NCBI GenBank assembly: GCA_014529385.2
Contig: CM043956.1
Span: 64,674,620 to 64,732,619 of the forward strand
Length of the DNA: 58,000 nt
DNA from: Adiantum capillus-veneris
Lineage: Eukaryota; Streptophyta; Polypodiopsida; Polypodiales; Pteridaceae
Direction of reading: 5' to 3'
Shown: piece by piece, positions 1-10,925 of the stretch
Numbering within the stretch: position 1 is the first letter of the stretch
How the letters are laid out: each line of letters begins with the position of its first letter
Translations under genes and position numbers: made by a program
The notes under the pieces: generated by a model
The model's input: only the letters and a program-made list of their open reading frames with translations
The model's database searches: none
Told to the model about the DNA's origin: nothing

Positions 1-710
1 AGCGTCTCGGTCAGAGGGTCGTGCCGTGCTTTACAGCCCTCCGTTTGGTCACTCTATGATCTCAGAATCCCTAAAACTGTCAATTTCCAGTAGGGAACTA
101 GGCCCAAACTAGAAAGTCTAAGGATGCAAGTGGGAAGAGAAAGGAGGAGAGTGGAGGACTTGTCCCACATGCTTTCATTCTCTCTTGAGGGAGTAGGGTA
201 TATATATAAGAGTGAGTCTAGTATATATCATAAGACTGAGGACTGAGGCCTGGGCTTGGGCTTGGGCAAATGATCCCGATCCCGATCTATCTTTTATACA
301 AACCAACCCGTCCGTTTTTAAACTCACGTTTTTTTATTTTCGAAAATTTACCTCTCCCTTGCTCACGTTTTTATTTTTTTTGCAGAAAATGCAGAAATTG
401 AATAACACAGAAAATGCAGAAATTGAAACTTTAACACAGAAAATGCAGAAATTGAAAATTTAACACAGAAAATGCAGAAATTGAAAATTTAACACAGAAA
501 ATGCAGAAATTGAAACTTGACAGAACCAGAAAATGCAGAAAATGCAAAAAAACGCAAAAAATGCTAACTGTGCAGTGCAAACCAGAAAACGCAGAAAACG
601 CAAAAAACAGAAATCTCCACACAACTACATACACTCATTCCCTGCCTTTCCTATGATAGAAATTGCACCACAAGAAAGCGTAAAGTGCTAACCGAGCTTA
701 GTGTAGGGCA
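1..710 (-). other. Leader-side DNA of a minus-strand LTR retrotransposon
   Basis: This stretch lies just inside a minus-strand primer binding site at 711-730, so on the minus strand it should be the untranslated leader of an LTR retrotransposon that continues outside the window. It is AT-rich, with short runs such as three copies of CTTGGG near 254-275 and CCCGAT repeats near 276-287. A TATATATAAG string lies near 200. I see no convincing coding region; the small open frames here come from simple repeats. Confidence 0.4.
382..520. repeat. 29-bp tandem repeat, about 4.5 copies
   Basis: The string ACACAGAAAATGCAG recurs at 405, 434, 463 and 492, an exact 29-bp period, with a partial copy before the first and degenerate GCAGAAAA units out to about 600. 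It lies in the leader of the minus-strand retrotransposon. There are no spacers of distinct sequence, so this is a plain minisatellite. Confidence 0.9.
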
Positions 711-730
711 TATCCCCGGCAGCGGCGCCA
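711..730 (-). promoter_or_regulatory. Retrotransposon primer binding site, tRNA-Asp type
   Basis: On the minus strand this reads TGGCGCCGCTGCCGGGGATA. It closely matches the complement of the 3' end of plant tRNA-Asp, the primer used by many plant Ty3/gypsy elements. Four T residues (minus strand) separate it from an LTR ending CGCACA, whose plus-strand start is at 735. Confidence 0.85.
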
Positions 731-970
731 AAAATGTGCGCTCCTTGCCGCACTGTCGAAGCAAGGGACTTGCCGATACACCGTGTGCGAGCCGCAGACG
801 GCTCCAAGCACACAACAAGCCTAAACTAGCAAGCTCAAGAGAGCAAAGGGTGTGTCACTCACCGCTCTACGCTCGCCTTCGTGGTGGATTCCTCGCCGCG
901 ATGAAGAAGAAGCTGCAGTCGTGCCGCGCTCAACCGCTTCGCCGCCGTCGTGCCTTCGCAATGCTTGATC

Positions 971-985
971 GCACACACACTCTCC

Positions 986-1024
<39 letters not shown>
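971..1024. repeat. CT/CA microsatellite
   Basis: A (CA)n-(CT)n-(CA)n tract inside the LTR. Open frames across it on both strands are made of simple repeats and are not genes. Confidence 0.95.
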
Positions 1025-1025
<1 letters not shown>

Positions 1026-1121
1026 AGGAGGTGAAGAAGAAGAAGATGGAGATGGAGATGGAGCAAGAGCACTCTTCTATTGCACAAATGAGAGAATGAG
1101 TAAAAATTAGGTTTAGTTGGC

Positions 1122-1128
1122 TTTTATA
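1122..1128 (-). promoter_or_regulatory. LTR TATA box
   Basis: The minus strand reads CATATAAAAGCC. It is placed about 390 bases upstream of the LTR end on that strand, as expected for the U3/R boundary of an LTR promoter. Confidence 0.5.
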
Positions 1129-1943
1129 TGAGCTCACCCCATTCACACTTGGGCGCCCATGCTTAGCCAACTAATCCCTTGAATGTCCCAGTTAGAGTGC
1201 GCCTCTCATCGGCGATCACTCTTACCCTTTTCCTATTGGTCCGACAAGCCCGGTACCTGACTCTAAATAATACAACGTTTATAGATCATAGGGTGTCCGT
1301 GTGCCATGAGGGTTAACAGTGACTTTCAAGTTCGCTTTTAGCTGAACTAAACTTAAGCTAGAACAAGAGAATTATGCACAAGTCGCAGTGATTTGCTAGA
1401 AAAAATCTTGTGTTAAAGTTCTCCAAAACTTGCGACTGTTGTTGCAAAATCAAAAGTCCTTGTGTATGGTCTTACTGCTACGAGATTTGTGTATGGACGT
1501 ACACTAGGCCGTAGTTAACTTTTACACCTTTCCGCGGGTGACCAATGGTTTTCCCAAAAGATAATTTCAATCTGCTAACTTAGCAGTCTTCAAAAACCGT
1601 GACCATTTCCTCACAATTCTTTCGAACTGTCGGTTTTAGACACCCCTGACTTCTGGATGCATTTTGAGGCCTTAAACGACGTTTTTTTTTTCAAAATTGA
1701 ACTAAATGGTTGCCGTGGGCATACATTTAGTTCAAGTTTCTCTTTAAGATCTGTAGAGTCGCTCTCAGGCTACGTTTTGATATAAAAAATTTTCCGATCC
1801 GACACCGTTTGTGAAAGTTATGGCCAAAACAGTGAATTGCAGTATAGAATGGTAAAAAATGAAAAGAAGATTTGGGATCTCTCTCACACTGTGAACACTC
1901 CTCTATAGTCAAAATTACAGCTGGAACCTAAAACTAGCATAGA

Positions 1944-2214
1944 GACATCCTACACGTAGGATGTCTATATGCTCATAATTTAACAAAATTTGGTCTAGAG
2001 ACTCCCCTTAAGTCCTGCAACACAATGGTATGCTCAGAATTTCATTTGGACCTAAGAATGGCCTTGAAACATCCTACGCGTAGGATGTATTTTTGCTCAG
2101 AATGACTTGAAATTTTCACCCCAGCTTCTCCTTGATGTGATGATCACAGTGGTGTGCTCATAAATTGGTTTGGAGTCCTAAATCAAGCTGAAGACATACT
2201 ACGCGTAGGATGTC
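1944..2214. repeat. Array of three 22-nt palindromes
   Basis: Copies lie at 1944-1965, 2068-2089 and 2193-2214, spaced 124-125 bases apart. The core of the middle copy, ACATCCTACGCGTAGGATGT (2069-2088), is a perfect 20-bp palindrome; the others have one or two mismatches. A half site, GCGTAGGATGTC, lies at 2561-2572. They sit in the presumed U3 of the LTR. Related palindromes occur in another LTR near 35099-35966. Confidence 0.9.
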
Positions 2215-2922
2215 TCCTAGGTCATAAAGTAGTCAAAATTCTACTTTGGCCATATAGGGAGGTTCTAAGTGTCTCAAGGATTCCAGAACTTTTTTCAAAA
2301 GTGAATTTGGACCTTGTTTGGCCTATCTACCAAGCAAAGACAAGAATTGTCAGACATCTTACTCTTGGAGTGCACTAGAAGCTTATGCAGCCCAAATCTT
2401 GACCTATTGGCATCCAAATTCAAATCTAAGCATACCATTGGGTTGCTGAGCCCTAGGAGAATCTTGGGATCAAGTTTGGACAAAATCTAAGTACTTAGGC
2501 GCCAAGGTTGGACGGATACGTCGCGATGGACGTCAGCATAGCGATGTCCGTGCAGAAAATGCGTAGGATGTCTGGCAGGTTTTTGCAGGTCGACGTTTCC
2601 AAAAACTAAAGTGCCTAATGTGTAGCTCTACTCGCTCTGATCGCGTGGATATGCTGAAATGCAAAAACGGACAACAATTACTCATCGAAACTCCAAAAGT
2701 AGCTCGCGGGTGAATCTGCCAAAACACAGAGGAACGCGTGTGATGTAAGCATCAACGCATAGCTCTCCTCGTGGGCAACTCACTGCTGCTCTCCGTTTGT
2801 GATTCTGACCACCGTAGCTACTGTAGCACACACACACACACACTCTCTCACTCTCTCGCAGTCTCCCAACAACACAGAAGATCACATTATTAGAAGTCTC
2901 CTTACAAAGCTTTAGGTTTTGG

Positions 2923-2930
2923 CTTATATA
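2923..2930 (-). promoter_or_regulatory. Possible second TATA box
   Basis: The minus strand reads TATATAAGCC, followed downstream by a CA/CT-rich stretch at 2830-2860. The layout resembles the LTR promoter at 1128. It could belong to an adjacent LTR or to an internal duplication. Confidence 0.35.
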
Positions 2931-3241
2931 CTAAGCCTTAGAAAACCTAATGTCCGACCAAAATGAGCTTATTTGTCCCTAGGCTTCTATAGAGCTTAAT
3001 TACAACACCGTGAGCTGGCTTTGCTCATCCAACAAGCATCTGTGGCCTCAATACAATAGCTGACTTAAAATATGAAGTTCCCGTAAACATTACAAAAGTG
3101 GCCGTAATGGCTCAAAATGATAATAACAGGATATTTGATGATGTCCATGAGCTTGTATCTTCACATTACAGCATCCATCTTCGTCTTCATCACTTCATCA
3201 GCATCTTTATTTGGAATCTTTAGAGAATCTTTGAGGGATCT

Positions 3242-4962
3242 TTATGGAATATTTGTGGAAGCGTTGTTGAAAGGTTGACCTTTTAACAATACTCTTTCAA
3301 CATCTATCAGACTCTCTTTGCAACCAATCTTTAACTCCTTCAAAGTGTCATATGTAAACGTATGCCCAATATTGCTTGGCTCACAAAGACTAGGTTGAAA
3401 AGCAGCTTGCTCCATCTTATCCATACAGTCCTTTGGTAGAGGTAATGCCACTGGTTTCACTTTCTTTTCCATAGACTTATACTTGGTCTCCACTCGTGCA
3501 TCAACACCTTGAGCATTTTTGAAATCCTCTATGACTTTGTACATTTCTATTGAGCATACTTTCACGACCTCACTTCCCGTATGAAAATTACAATCCACTA
3601 AAGACTCCAAGTCTAGTATCTACAAACGAACACTCATCAAACACACCTACAATGCATTCATCATCTTCTAGCAAACCATTCATCTTCAGACCTCTTTGTA
3701 CACTATTTACATGTTGTCGTTCACCCCGCTTTAAGTCCTCACACTCTGTAAAAGCAATAGATCCATAATCTGATAATCCTACAAAACCTGTAGAAAATGT
3801 TTCTTTTGCATATACATCATGCGAGAACCTTTCTCTTCTTGTACCAGTGCAATCCCTCTCTACAATGGTACATGGACAAAACTCCTCATATCCTTGTAGT
3901 CCTTGAATTCTTTGGTTGTCTTTGGCAAGGGTTGCTCTCTAGGACTTCCATGATTCCTTTCATGGTCTACACAAACAGTAAGGAACTGTACTGCATGCTT
4001 TCCATCCCCACTCCTTATTCTTGCATAAGCTGACCCATCATCCATCACCTTGGTTTCCATGCGAGTAACAGTGATGTATGGCTGCACAAGGATAAGAGGG
4101 TATGTAGACATCTCCTTTACAAAGAAATTTTGGTCATCTTTCACATCCCCTATAGTCACCTTTACATTTGGAAAAGCTCCGTACAGCTCCCCTGATGAGT
4201 TGTTTGTTGCACGAATCATCCATCCATGATTTATATCAATTGGCCATTTTCCTTTTTTATAAAGACTCTTCAACATGAGGTTAATTTCTGACCCATGATC
4301 TATCAACACAATGTATGGCTCTTCTAAGTCTCCCACTTTTACCAGGGTCTCAGTAGTTGCTCTTGCCCAGTGACTCTTCAAGTAGTAACTCTTGTGAGTG
4401 GTCTCAGCTTCATCTTCATCATCCAGGAAGCAAACGTGTTTTACTTCTCCCCTAGACTTGTAGGGATAATTTGATCACCTTGCTCACCATAGAACTATAC
4501 TCCTTGTGCATTTAAAGTCTCTTCTTCACCCTGTACATGGATAGATTCAGTAAGAGACTGTCGCTTCCTCTTTATGATATCAATTATTTATCCATAAACT
4601 CCCTCTTTGCTATTCCAAGGACCTCACCCAAGGTAAATTCCACCTTACTATTTAAAATACTCTCTTCCAAAACCTTTTTGAGATCTGTCCCTGCCTCTAT
4701 GTTGGATTGGAGCTTGTAGTCTGGACCCTTTGCTTTAGCTTTCTTTGCTTATTTATTCTCTTCTTTAGAGGCTTCCTGCATAGGCACTTCGGGGACAGGC
4801 ATCTGTTGGCAGGGAAGGAGATCTAGGAGGCACTGTGTCATTTCTATCTCCACTCCTTGTGGCCCGCTTTGAAGGCCCTTCATCCCCATTCTCGTGCCTA
4901 CGTTTCTCTTCAACAATGACCTCATTCACTTGACATTTGGCAACGTACGCATGCACTGACAA
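3242..4962 (-). pseudogene. Ty3/gypsy pol fragment with retropepsin domain, degenerate
   Basis: The best part is 3860-4381, a retroviral-type aspartic protease region. The active-site motif reads LIDHGSEINLM, with DHG replacing the usual D(S/T)G, and is followed by a flap-like ILVQPYITVTRMET segment. The frame 3242-3610 is in phase with it and holds the linker KVKPVALPLP that normally precedes reverse transcriptase. The frame at 4765-4962 is basic and acidic, with a TRSGDR motif, and may be the gag C-terminus. Stops separate the pieces and no RT or integrase follows, so the element is truncated. In known elements this protease cleaves the Gag-Pol polyprotein. The lineage is probably the same as the gag at 37074. 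Confidence 0.65.
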
Positions 4963-5262
4963 AGAATCTATAGGGTCGTTCCAACCTGTTTCTAGGCGAA
5001 TGCAGTCTCAAGCTTCATGTAAAACCTCTATAGTCATTTTACCCTTCATAGTAGATTCTATACGCAGAGTGCTTTTTTTTGCGATCTTTTCAATTCGAGC
5101 TTTTTTATGAAATGTAAAACTATTTTGAGCTTTTTACTTTATTTAAAGCATTTTTCCATTTTGTTTCAACATATTTTACATTCTTGCAATTCACCTAGAA
5201 ACATCACCTCACATTGAATAATTAAACGCCTCAAACTTACTCTCTTTAAATATGCTAGGCTA

Positions 5263-5324
<62 letters not shown>

Positions 5325-5543
5325 ACATTCAAAGAAATCTGTATTCAAAACAAAGCTTAACAAGGTGTCTGCATTAGTGTTTGATATGGATGTTAGAAAG
5401 AGTAGATAGTTCACAAAAGGAATGCAATTAAAATCACTTCAAGAACATGTACAATAAAACCCTAGGTGTCCTATGTCAACATTCTTGAAACAAAAAATAG
5501 AGTGTGTGTTCAATAATTGTTTCAAAAAACTATGGATGTGATA
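4963..5543. repeat. Spacer with long GA microsatellite
   Basis: AT-rich spacer between the pol fragment and the methyltransferase-like gene. It holds a (GA)n tract at about 5265-5323, nearly 30 units. No gene or other structure is seen. Confidence 0.85.
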
Positions 5544-6011
5544 CTAAACTCTCTTTTCCACATATGGACCACAAACCACCTTTTTGAGACACTCCTCATA
5601 GACTATGTTATCCCCCTCCAAGCACAAACAATATCGATAAACCTCACCACATGCCTTGCCAAGACCTCCACATCCTGAAAACACATCTAGTACATAATCT
5701 GAGTCATCCGTGAAGGTTGCCAGGAGCCATCTACACATGAAAATTTAAAATATGTAAGTCATTTTTCAACTATAAATTGAATCACAATTTACATTAAAAT
5801 GATTATCTTCTCACCTGTAGAAGTCAGGTGACCTCTCTACTCCACCTCTGATAGGTATATCAAGAACAATGGTGCATTCTTGATGCTCCTCCATTAAAAA
5901 GCTTCGTGATGCAAGAAACATGCAAGGAGAGACTTTCTCTCCTGCCTCCCTATTGTATGTGGGTATAGCAACATCCGCTCAACAAAAAACTCCCACCGTG
6001 AGATCAATTAC
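5544..6011 (-). other. Class I methyltransferase-like domain (exons 11-12)
   Basis: Exon 12 has VLDVFSGCGGLGKAC, a class I methyltransferase motif I (AdoMet-binding glycine loop), followed by YRYCLCLEGD, like the acidic end of strand 2, then a helix with YEECLKK. Just upstream, across the splice junction, is ERSPDFYRWLL, which resembles the helix before motif I in beta-class amino (N6A/N4C) DNA methyltransferases. In that class motif I lies C-terminal to the catalytic (D/N/S)PP(Y/W/F) motif. I do not see a clear catalytic DPPY-type motif upstream; the nearest candidates, VLDIPI and VAIPTY, are poor. Activity is therefore unproven even for the ancestor. Confidence 0.45.
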
Positions 6012-7232
6012 CTACATATAAGCATACATTGTACACACTTGAGTCAAAATCAAGTTAATAATGCAATCTTTCACAACAACATGGTATTTTGATTCACCTC
6101 CTCTAGGGTATCTGGGTGTCTATATCCCCCATTACACATGAGAGTCCATGTGCGATGAAGTCGTAACCCAGTCTTTATAGCAGGGGTAGAAGTCTCTCCA
6201 ATATGTTGTGCAAGACATAGAGTCACGTAAAAGCCTTCATCTGCCAAGAAAGGTTCTGCTACATCCATCACACCTTGCACAAGAGAAGGCAAAAATATAT
6301 TCCATTGTGGAATTCTTTTGCTTAATCCACCTTTGAAAAGATGTTTAGAATGAGTTTCTCAAGTGATATGGATCAAAACAAAAAGCATAAACAAAAACTT
6401 TGAGTAACCTGCTCGAATTGGGCTTAAACCATCCACCAACAAAGAAGTAGGGAGATCGGCAAAGATAAGACGAAACACCTCACGACAAGGTGCTCCACAA
6501 TGGTGATACATGCCAAGACTTTGAGTGCTCAAAATTTTTTTAATGCTACACACAAAACGTTTGTTGCTTAGGACACCATCCACCTTGAACATTCTATTGA
6601 TGTTGATAACACAAGCCACAAATCCTTTCTTTTACCTTTGAATGGCAAAATCATCAACATTAGCCGTATCAACTAGAAGAGCATCTACCACAGTCAAAAA
6701 TTGAAAGCCTACAGTTTTTCATTAAAAAATTATCTTAATTACAAGTAATATAGAATTGTTTTGCACTATCAAAAAATAAATATTTAAATAGTAGAAACTT
6801 ATCGGTATTCCATGAGGTTGGTCTCCTTGATGAAGTTGGTCGCTCCATGATTGACTCAACCACTATTGAAACGCTTTTTTCATTGCTTTCTTTAGGCATG
6901 TCAATCTTTAGCCCTCCTAATGGATAGGTTGTTTTGTTGTGTTCACCCATGCTTGACCCACTCGCATGATTATGGTGCTCTCTTTGAAGAGGTAGTGAGT
7001 GATTTCTTTCTTGTGTTCTTTGTGAGCCCCCATCCATGGCCAAGTTATGATTGTGATCCATGTCTTCTAAGTGCTCTAAAGAAGCAGATTGGTTTTTATC
7101 TTTGTCTTTATTCTCTTCCAAAAACTCTACCACAAGAAAATTTTAATGACATAATGAAAATTAATTGAGCATTTACAAACTCAAGTCATTTATAAAAAAC
7201 TAGAACATACTTTCTTGTGCATTTTTTCAAGC

Positions 7233-7234
<2 letters not shown>

Positions 7235-7275
<41 letters not shown>
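7235..7275. repeat. GA microsatellite in an intron
   Basis: A (GA)n tract of about 20 units within the intron between exons 7 and 8 of the decayed gene. Confidence 0.95.
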
Positions 7276-7278
<3 letters not shown>

Positions 7279-9906
7279 AAATGCTAACGAGTTCAAGACT
7301 GGTGGACTTGAATGATAATAGGAAAATTGAATATTATAATAGAAGAATGTAATAATATGAGAATAAAGAAATTGAATATGAGAATAAACTTGATGTAAAA
7401 AGAAAAAGTGTTATACTTACTTGCATGTAAGTCTAGTTCTTGCTTTGGGATCACCCCCAAAGGGTAGTCCAACCACCATGGGAAAATTCTACACTCCCAC
7501 ATAGAAATACCCTTCTCTACCATAGAACCGGGATACATGGTATTTTCATCCTCTAGTTTTGACCAATCTTCAGTAACCATAGGCATAGTAGCAAGTGTAC
7601 CGTTTAAAACACATTCACACATCCATATACACCATAACAACATTTAATCTCTTGAGCAAAATAATTTCAATAAGAGCCAAAGACATTGTTGGTTCATGAA
7701 ATTTCACCTGTATAAAATCTTCTTACAAGACTCTTGTAGCTCAGGCATTTTGGAGGAGTCCCCTGCGCTTTTAATATCTCCTAAAAGTTGAGGAAAAGCT
7801 TGCAAGCCATGATTTCTTAATTGCACCTATGGTAGTCATTCAAATCATAAAACAATGCAATAAAATCCACGTTTACTAGAAAAAAGTGACCGGTTTAGAA
7901 AAAAACCGTGAAAAAAGCTTCAAATACATCTGGCAATTTGAACTCTTCAACCTCCAACCTTCTTATTATCAACAAAGCTTCATCATGCATGTGAGCCCAA
8001 TAAACTTCTTTTCTAATGTAAGCCCTAAAGTGCTTCACATCACCAAAGTGGGAAAAGACTGGATCTTTGGCTTTTGTAAGACTCATCATCTCCAATATAT
8101 ATTTTTTCCTTCATTAAAGACCAAAATATATCAAAAACTTAAACACCATCCTATATAAGTATATTCATATACCATTCATGTAGAAATTTTTCGCTCTGAG
8201 AAATTTAACTCTCTTTTAATGTCACTATTTTCATTAGAATTTAAAAACATAAAAAAAAAACTAGTAAAAAAGTATTGAAAAGTGTGATACCTTTCAGAAG
8301 GTAGTTTTGAGGAGCACAAAGCATTTAGCTTGTCTCGTGTGATTTTTACCATGGATGGATCATCCCACTTCACATCAAAGAGCAACTCAAAAAATTCTTC
8401 TCCATGAACTGGATTGGCAATTGTCAAAAACTTATAACCTCCATCCTTCAATCGAGCTTCTTCTTGTTTAGTTGCCTTTTGTAATCGCCTTTCAAACTCC
8501 ACCTTATCTAATCCAAGAGCCGTCAATTTTGCAGTTTCCTTTGAAATAAATGCATTAAAATCATCCTACATAACCACAACTACATTCAATGAATGAATCG
8601 TAAACAATCTTTAAAAATGTATATAGTTAATACTCAATTCAACAATTCACCTTCCAAACTAGTTGAGAAATCAACACACAAGGAGAATTATACCAAGGAG
8701 GAACTCCTTGATATAATCTACTCTCAACTGCCATCTCTAGTATCTCAGCCCACTTTCTGTCCTCTTGAGTGAGACGTGCAAGAATGCTCTCTTTATTGGC
8801 GATACCAGATTTTTGGAACATGTATATCTCATGCCCAAGATTTGGTTTCACTGTTGATCGTGAAATGCTACAATAAATATATAAACAAATGAAAAATAAT
8901 AGTTCAAAGCGAGATTAATCTAGAAATACAAAAAGACCACAAATTTACAACTTACACATTAGTGGTGTCAAGAGCAAGTAATAGTTCGGCCTCTTTTTTT
9001 TTCTAGTTCCAAAAATTGGCATCTCACACTCACATGATATTCCTCATTATCATGCCATACTTGACAAAAGAACACCAAATTAGCCAAAAAAGAAGGTACA
9101 GCTAAATCTAACAAACAATTAGTGCATCGATGTTAATTCTTACCTTCTTTTATGCGTCGCATCCATGTTTTTAGCCGCCAATGGTTTCCATCCCATGCCA
9201 AAAATAGACGCCCTCGAAGCTCTTGGCACTCCTTATTGAGCTGATTATCAAATGAAACACTCTTAGCTTGCCAAATGGGATCACAACTACCTTCCACAAG
9301 AGGAGTGACATGCATGTAAGAGCCAAAGGAATCTTTCACCGACACCAAAAAAGATCCCATTGTATCCAAGTAAGCAACATTGTCAAAACTAGGAATCAAC
9401 CAAGATGTAGAATCTGTAGCCACTCGAATAGCTTCATGAGCAACCAAACGACATAGAAGTATAAGTGGAGGGTTGCTTCTTCGTTTTAAGTAAAATTGAC
9501 TTAGCACATCCTTCATAATCCCCAACGGGATTTTTTTTCCCAAGTGTCGAGAATGTTGTTTCACATCATCCTCACTTATCCCATCAGACTCTGTTAAATC
9601 TTCATCTTCAACATCCTTACCTGTTTCAACCTCCACTGTCAGCTCTCGAGACTCGTCTCCTTTTACATCATCCCCACTCTCCAAATGGTTAGAACCTTCC
9701 TCCACGGTAGCTTCATCATCAACAAAGATGCATTTTCTACATGTCTTTCCCCCTCGTTTGAAATGAGGACTACGAGTAGCAACTGCACGAGAAGATGCCT
9801 CTTGATCGATTGGATGCCTTCTCTTGGAAGGACCAGATCTCAAGGTCATGCATGGAGAATCAAACGTTCTCTTGATTGACTTGTTGCCTCGTCTTTTGGG
9901 AGCCAT

Positions 9907-10432
9907 AAATGTCTACATCAATAAAGATTTGAAAAAGCATTATACATCATCATCATTCAAACAATGGCTACAATCTGCACCACTTGTTAATGCCGCTACA
10001 TTTCATGCCAAACACCATAATAACATGCATTTAATTGAACTTCCATTTGCATTTGAAAAGCTCCACTCTAAATTTGTGTTTAGAGTGTACCAAATTTGCT
10101 CCAGATGTCGATCTCCAAATTTGTTGCCCGCTCGTCAGATTTGTCCGCTGCAGTGCTCAATGTTGTATCCTCTAGCTGCAACCGCAAGTGAGGACGCTCC
10201 GGCGACTATGAATCAAGTCCAAATTGCTAATATTATTACACAAAAAACCAATAACGTCGGACATGACCAACAGCGAAGAAGGAGAAAGCAATAATCAGAA
10301 AAAAAAGGCTTCAAACTGCTAATGTCATAGCTGTGATAACATTAGCCTTACTAGGTTTGGATGCTCTGATGCTTATTTTAATGAGAGGGTTCATGGTAAA
10401 GTGATTCTCACATTGCCACGCAAGATAGGGAG
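9907..10432. other. Upstream region of the decayed gene; no gene seen
   Basis: This should hold the promoter of the minus-strand gene that starts at 9906. It contains a short partial repeat (CTCTAAATTTGTGTTTAGAG, 10066-10085, a small hairpin) and no coding region I can support. Confidence 0.4.
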
Positions 10433-10925
10433 TTGATAAAGGCAGGAATCCTAGGTGCAAATGAACAGGATGCAAAGCAACTAGGAGGAAGGCCAAGATT
10501 CATCAGACCTCAGAATAATATGAACACAAATAACAAAAACAACACTAGCTTAAGCAATACCAATACAAACAGCACCAGCACTAATCCCAATAACAATCAG
10601 CAGTCATGTCATCAACTTGCATGTGCGGAGCAAAGCCACGTGGTTCATGTGGATGGATCATGGCATCGACATGAGGGCTATGTACGTGCGGAGCGACATG
10701 GTGGCAAGACAGAGCCACCCATTAGGCTTCAATCTGAATGAGGTGGCGCCCGAGGAGGATTTCGATGAAGAGGGGGATGAACAGCCTGTGTTTGGTAGTG
10801 GTAACTTTGGTGATTCAGATGGGCATGGGAGGGTGGAAGTAAGATACTATGGGTCGTTGCTGAACGGTTTGGAGAGACCATTTACAGAGTTTTTGGCTCG
10901 TCGGCGAGTAGGTAGCATGCTATGA
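10433..10925 (+). other. Unrecognised ORFs, Asn/Thr-rich then acidic
   Basis: The first frame (10433-10741) has a low-complexity N/T/S stretch after a short GGRPRFIRP segment. An overlapping frame (10617-10925) ends with an acidic EEDFDEEGDE stretch and a RVEVRYYGSLLNG segment. Neither starts with a well supported context, and neither matches a family I know. They lie just upstream of the Dof fragment and may be parts of the same decayed gene or captured exons. The function is unknown. Confidence 0.25.

Larger units (their letters stand above)
735..2960 (-). mobile_element. LTR of a minus-strand Ty3/gypsy element (right edge unresolved)
   Basis: The LTR is anchored by the primer site at 711-730 and starts at TGTGCG (735). 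On the minus strand it carries a TATA box at 1128-1122, followed downstream by CT and CA microsatellites in the presumed transcribed part. Further right lie three 22-nt palindromes (1944-2214) and a second TATA-bearing, CA/CT-rich block near 2690-2960 that could be another promoter or a second LTR edge. I found no matching partner LTR in the window, so the right boundary is an estimate. The element interior would extend left, outside the window. Confidence 0.55.
5544..9906 (-). pseudogene. Decayed 12-exon gene, amino-methyltransferase-like C-terminus
   Basis: Exons in transcript order: 9906-9144, 9059-8956, 8867-8651, 8565-8291, 8081-7907, 7826-7708, 7650-7421, 7126-6803, 6708-6409, 6330-6098, 6011-5815, 5730-5544. 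Introns are GT-AG, all phases fit, and the sum is about 1040 codons ending in TAG at 5546-5544. The start is the ATG at 9906 (MAPKRRG), followed by a basic then an acidic N-terminus. Exon 8 is N/H-rich. Exons 11-12 carry the methyltransferase-like segment. Lesions: a 9-base T run at 8994-9002 (+1 frameshift in exon 2), TAA at 7644-7646, TAA at 6632-6634, TGA at 5979-5981, and a donor at 6801-6802 reading AT instead of GT. I do not recognise the N-terminal 800 residues. It may be a host gene or the cargo or transposition gene of an unknown element. Confidence 0.7.

Noticed and set aside
382-520. 29-bp repeats as a possible CRISPR array
   Set aside because: The units are contiguous without unique spacers, and the context is a plant retrotransposon.
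711-730. Possible tRNA gene because of tRNA-Asp-like sequence
   Set aside because: Only the 3' 20 bases match, in the orientation and place of a retrotransposon primer site; no cloverleaf is present.
821-1170. Arg/Glu- and Cys/Val-rich ORFs on the minus strand
   Set aside because: They are translations of CT and CA microsatellites inside an LTR.
5166-5414. Ser/Leu-repeat ORF
   Set aside because: It is produced by the GA microsatellite.
5979-5981. In-frame TGA as a possible selenocysteine codon
   Set aside because: Land plants lack the selenocysteine system and other lesions show that the gene is broken.
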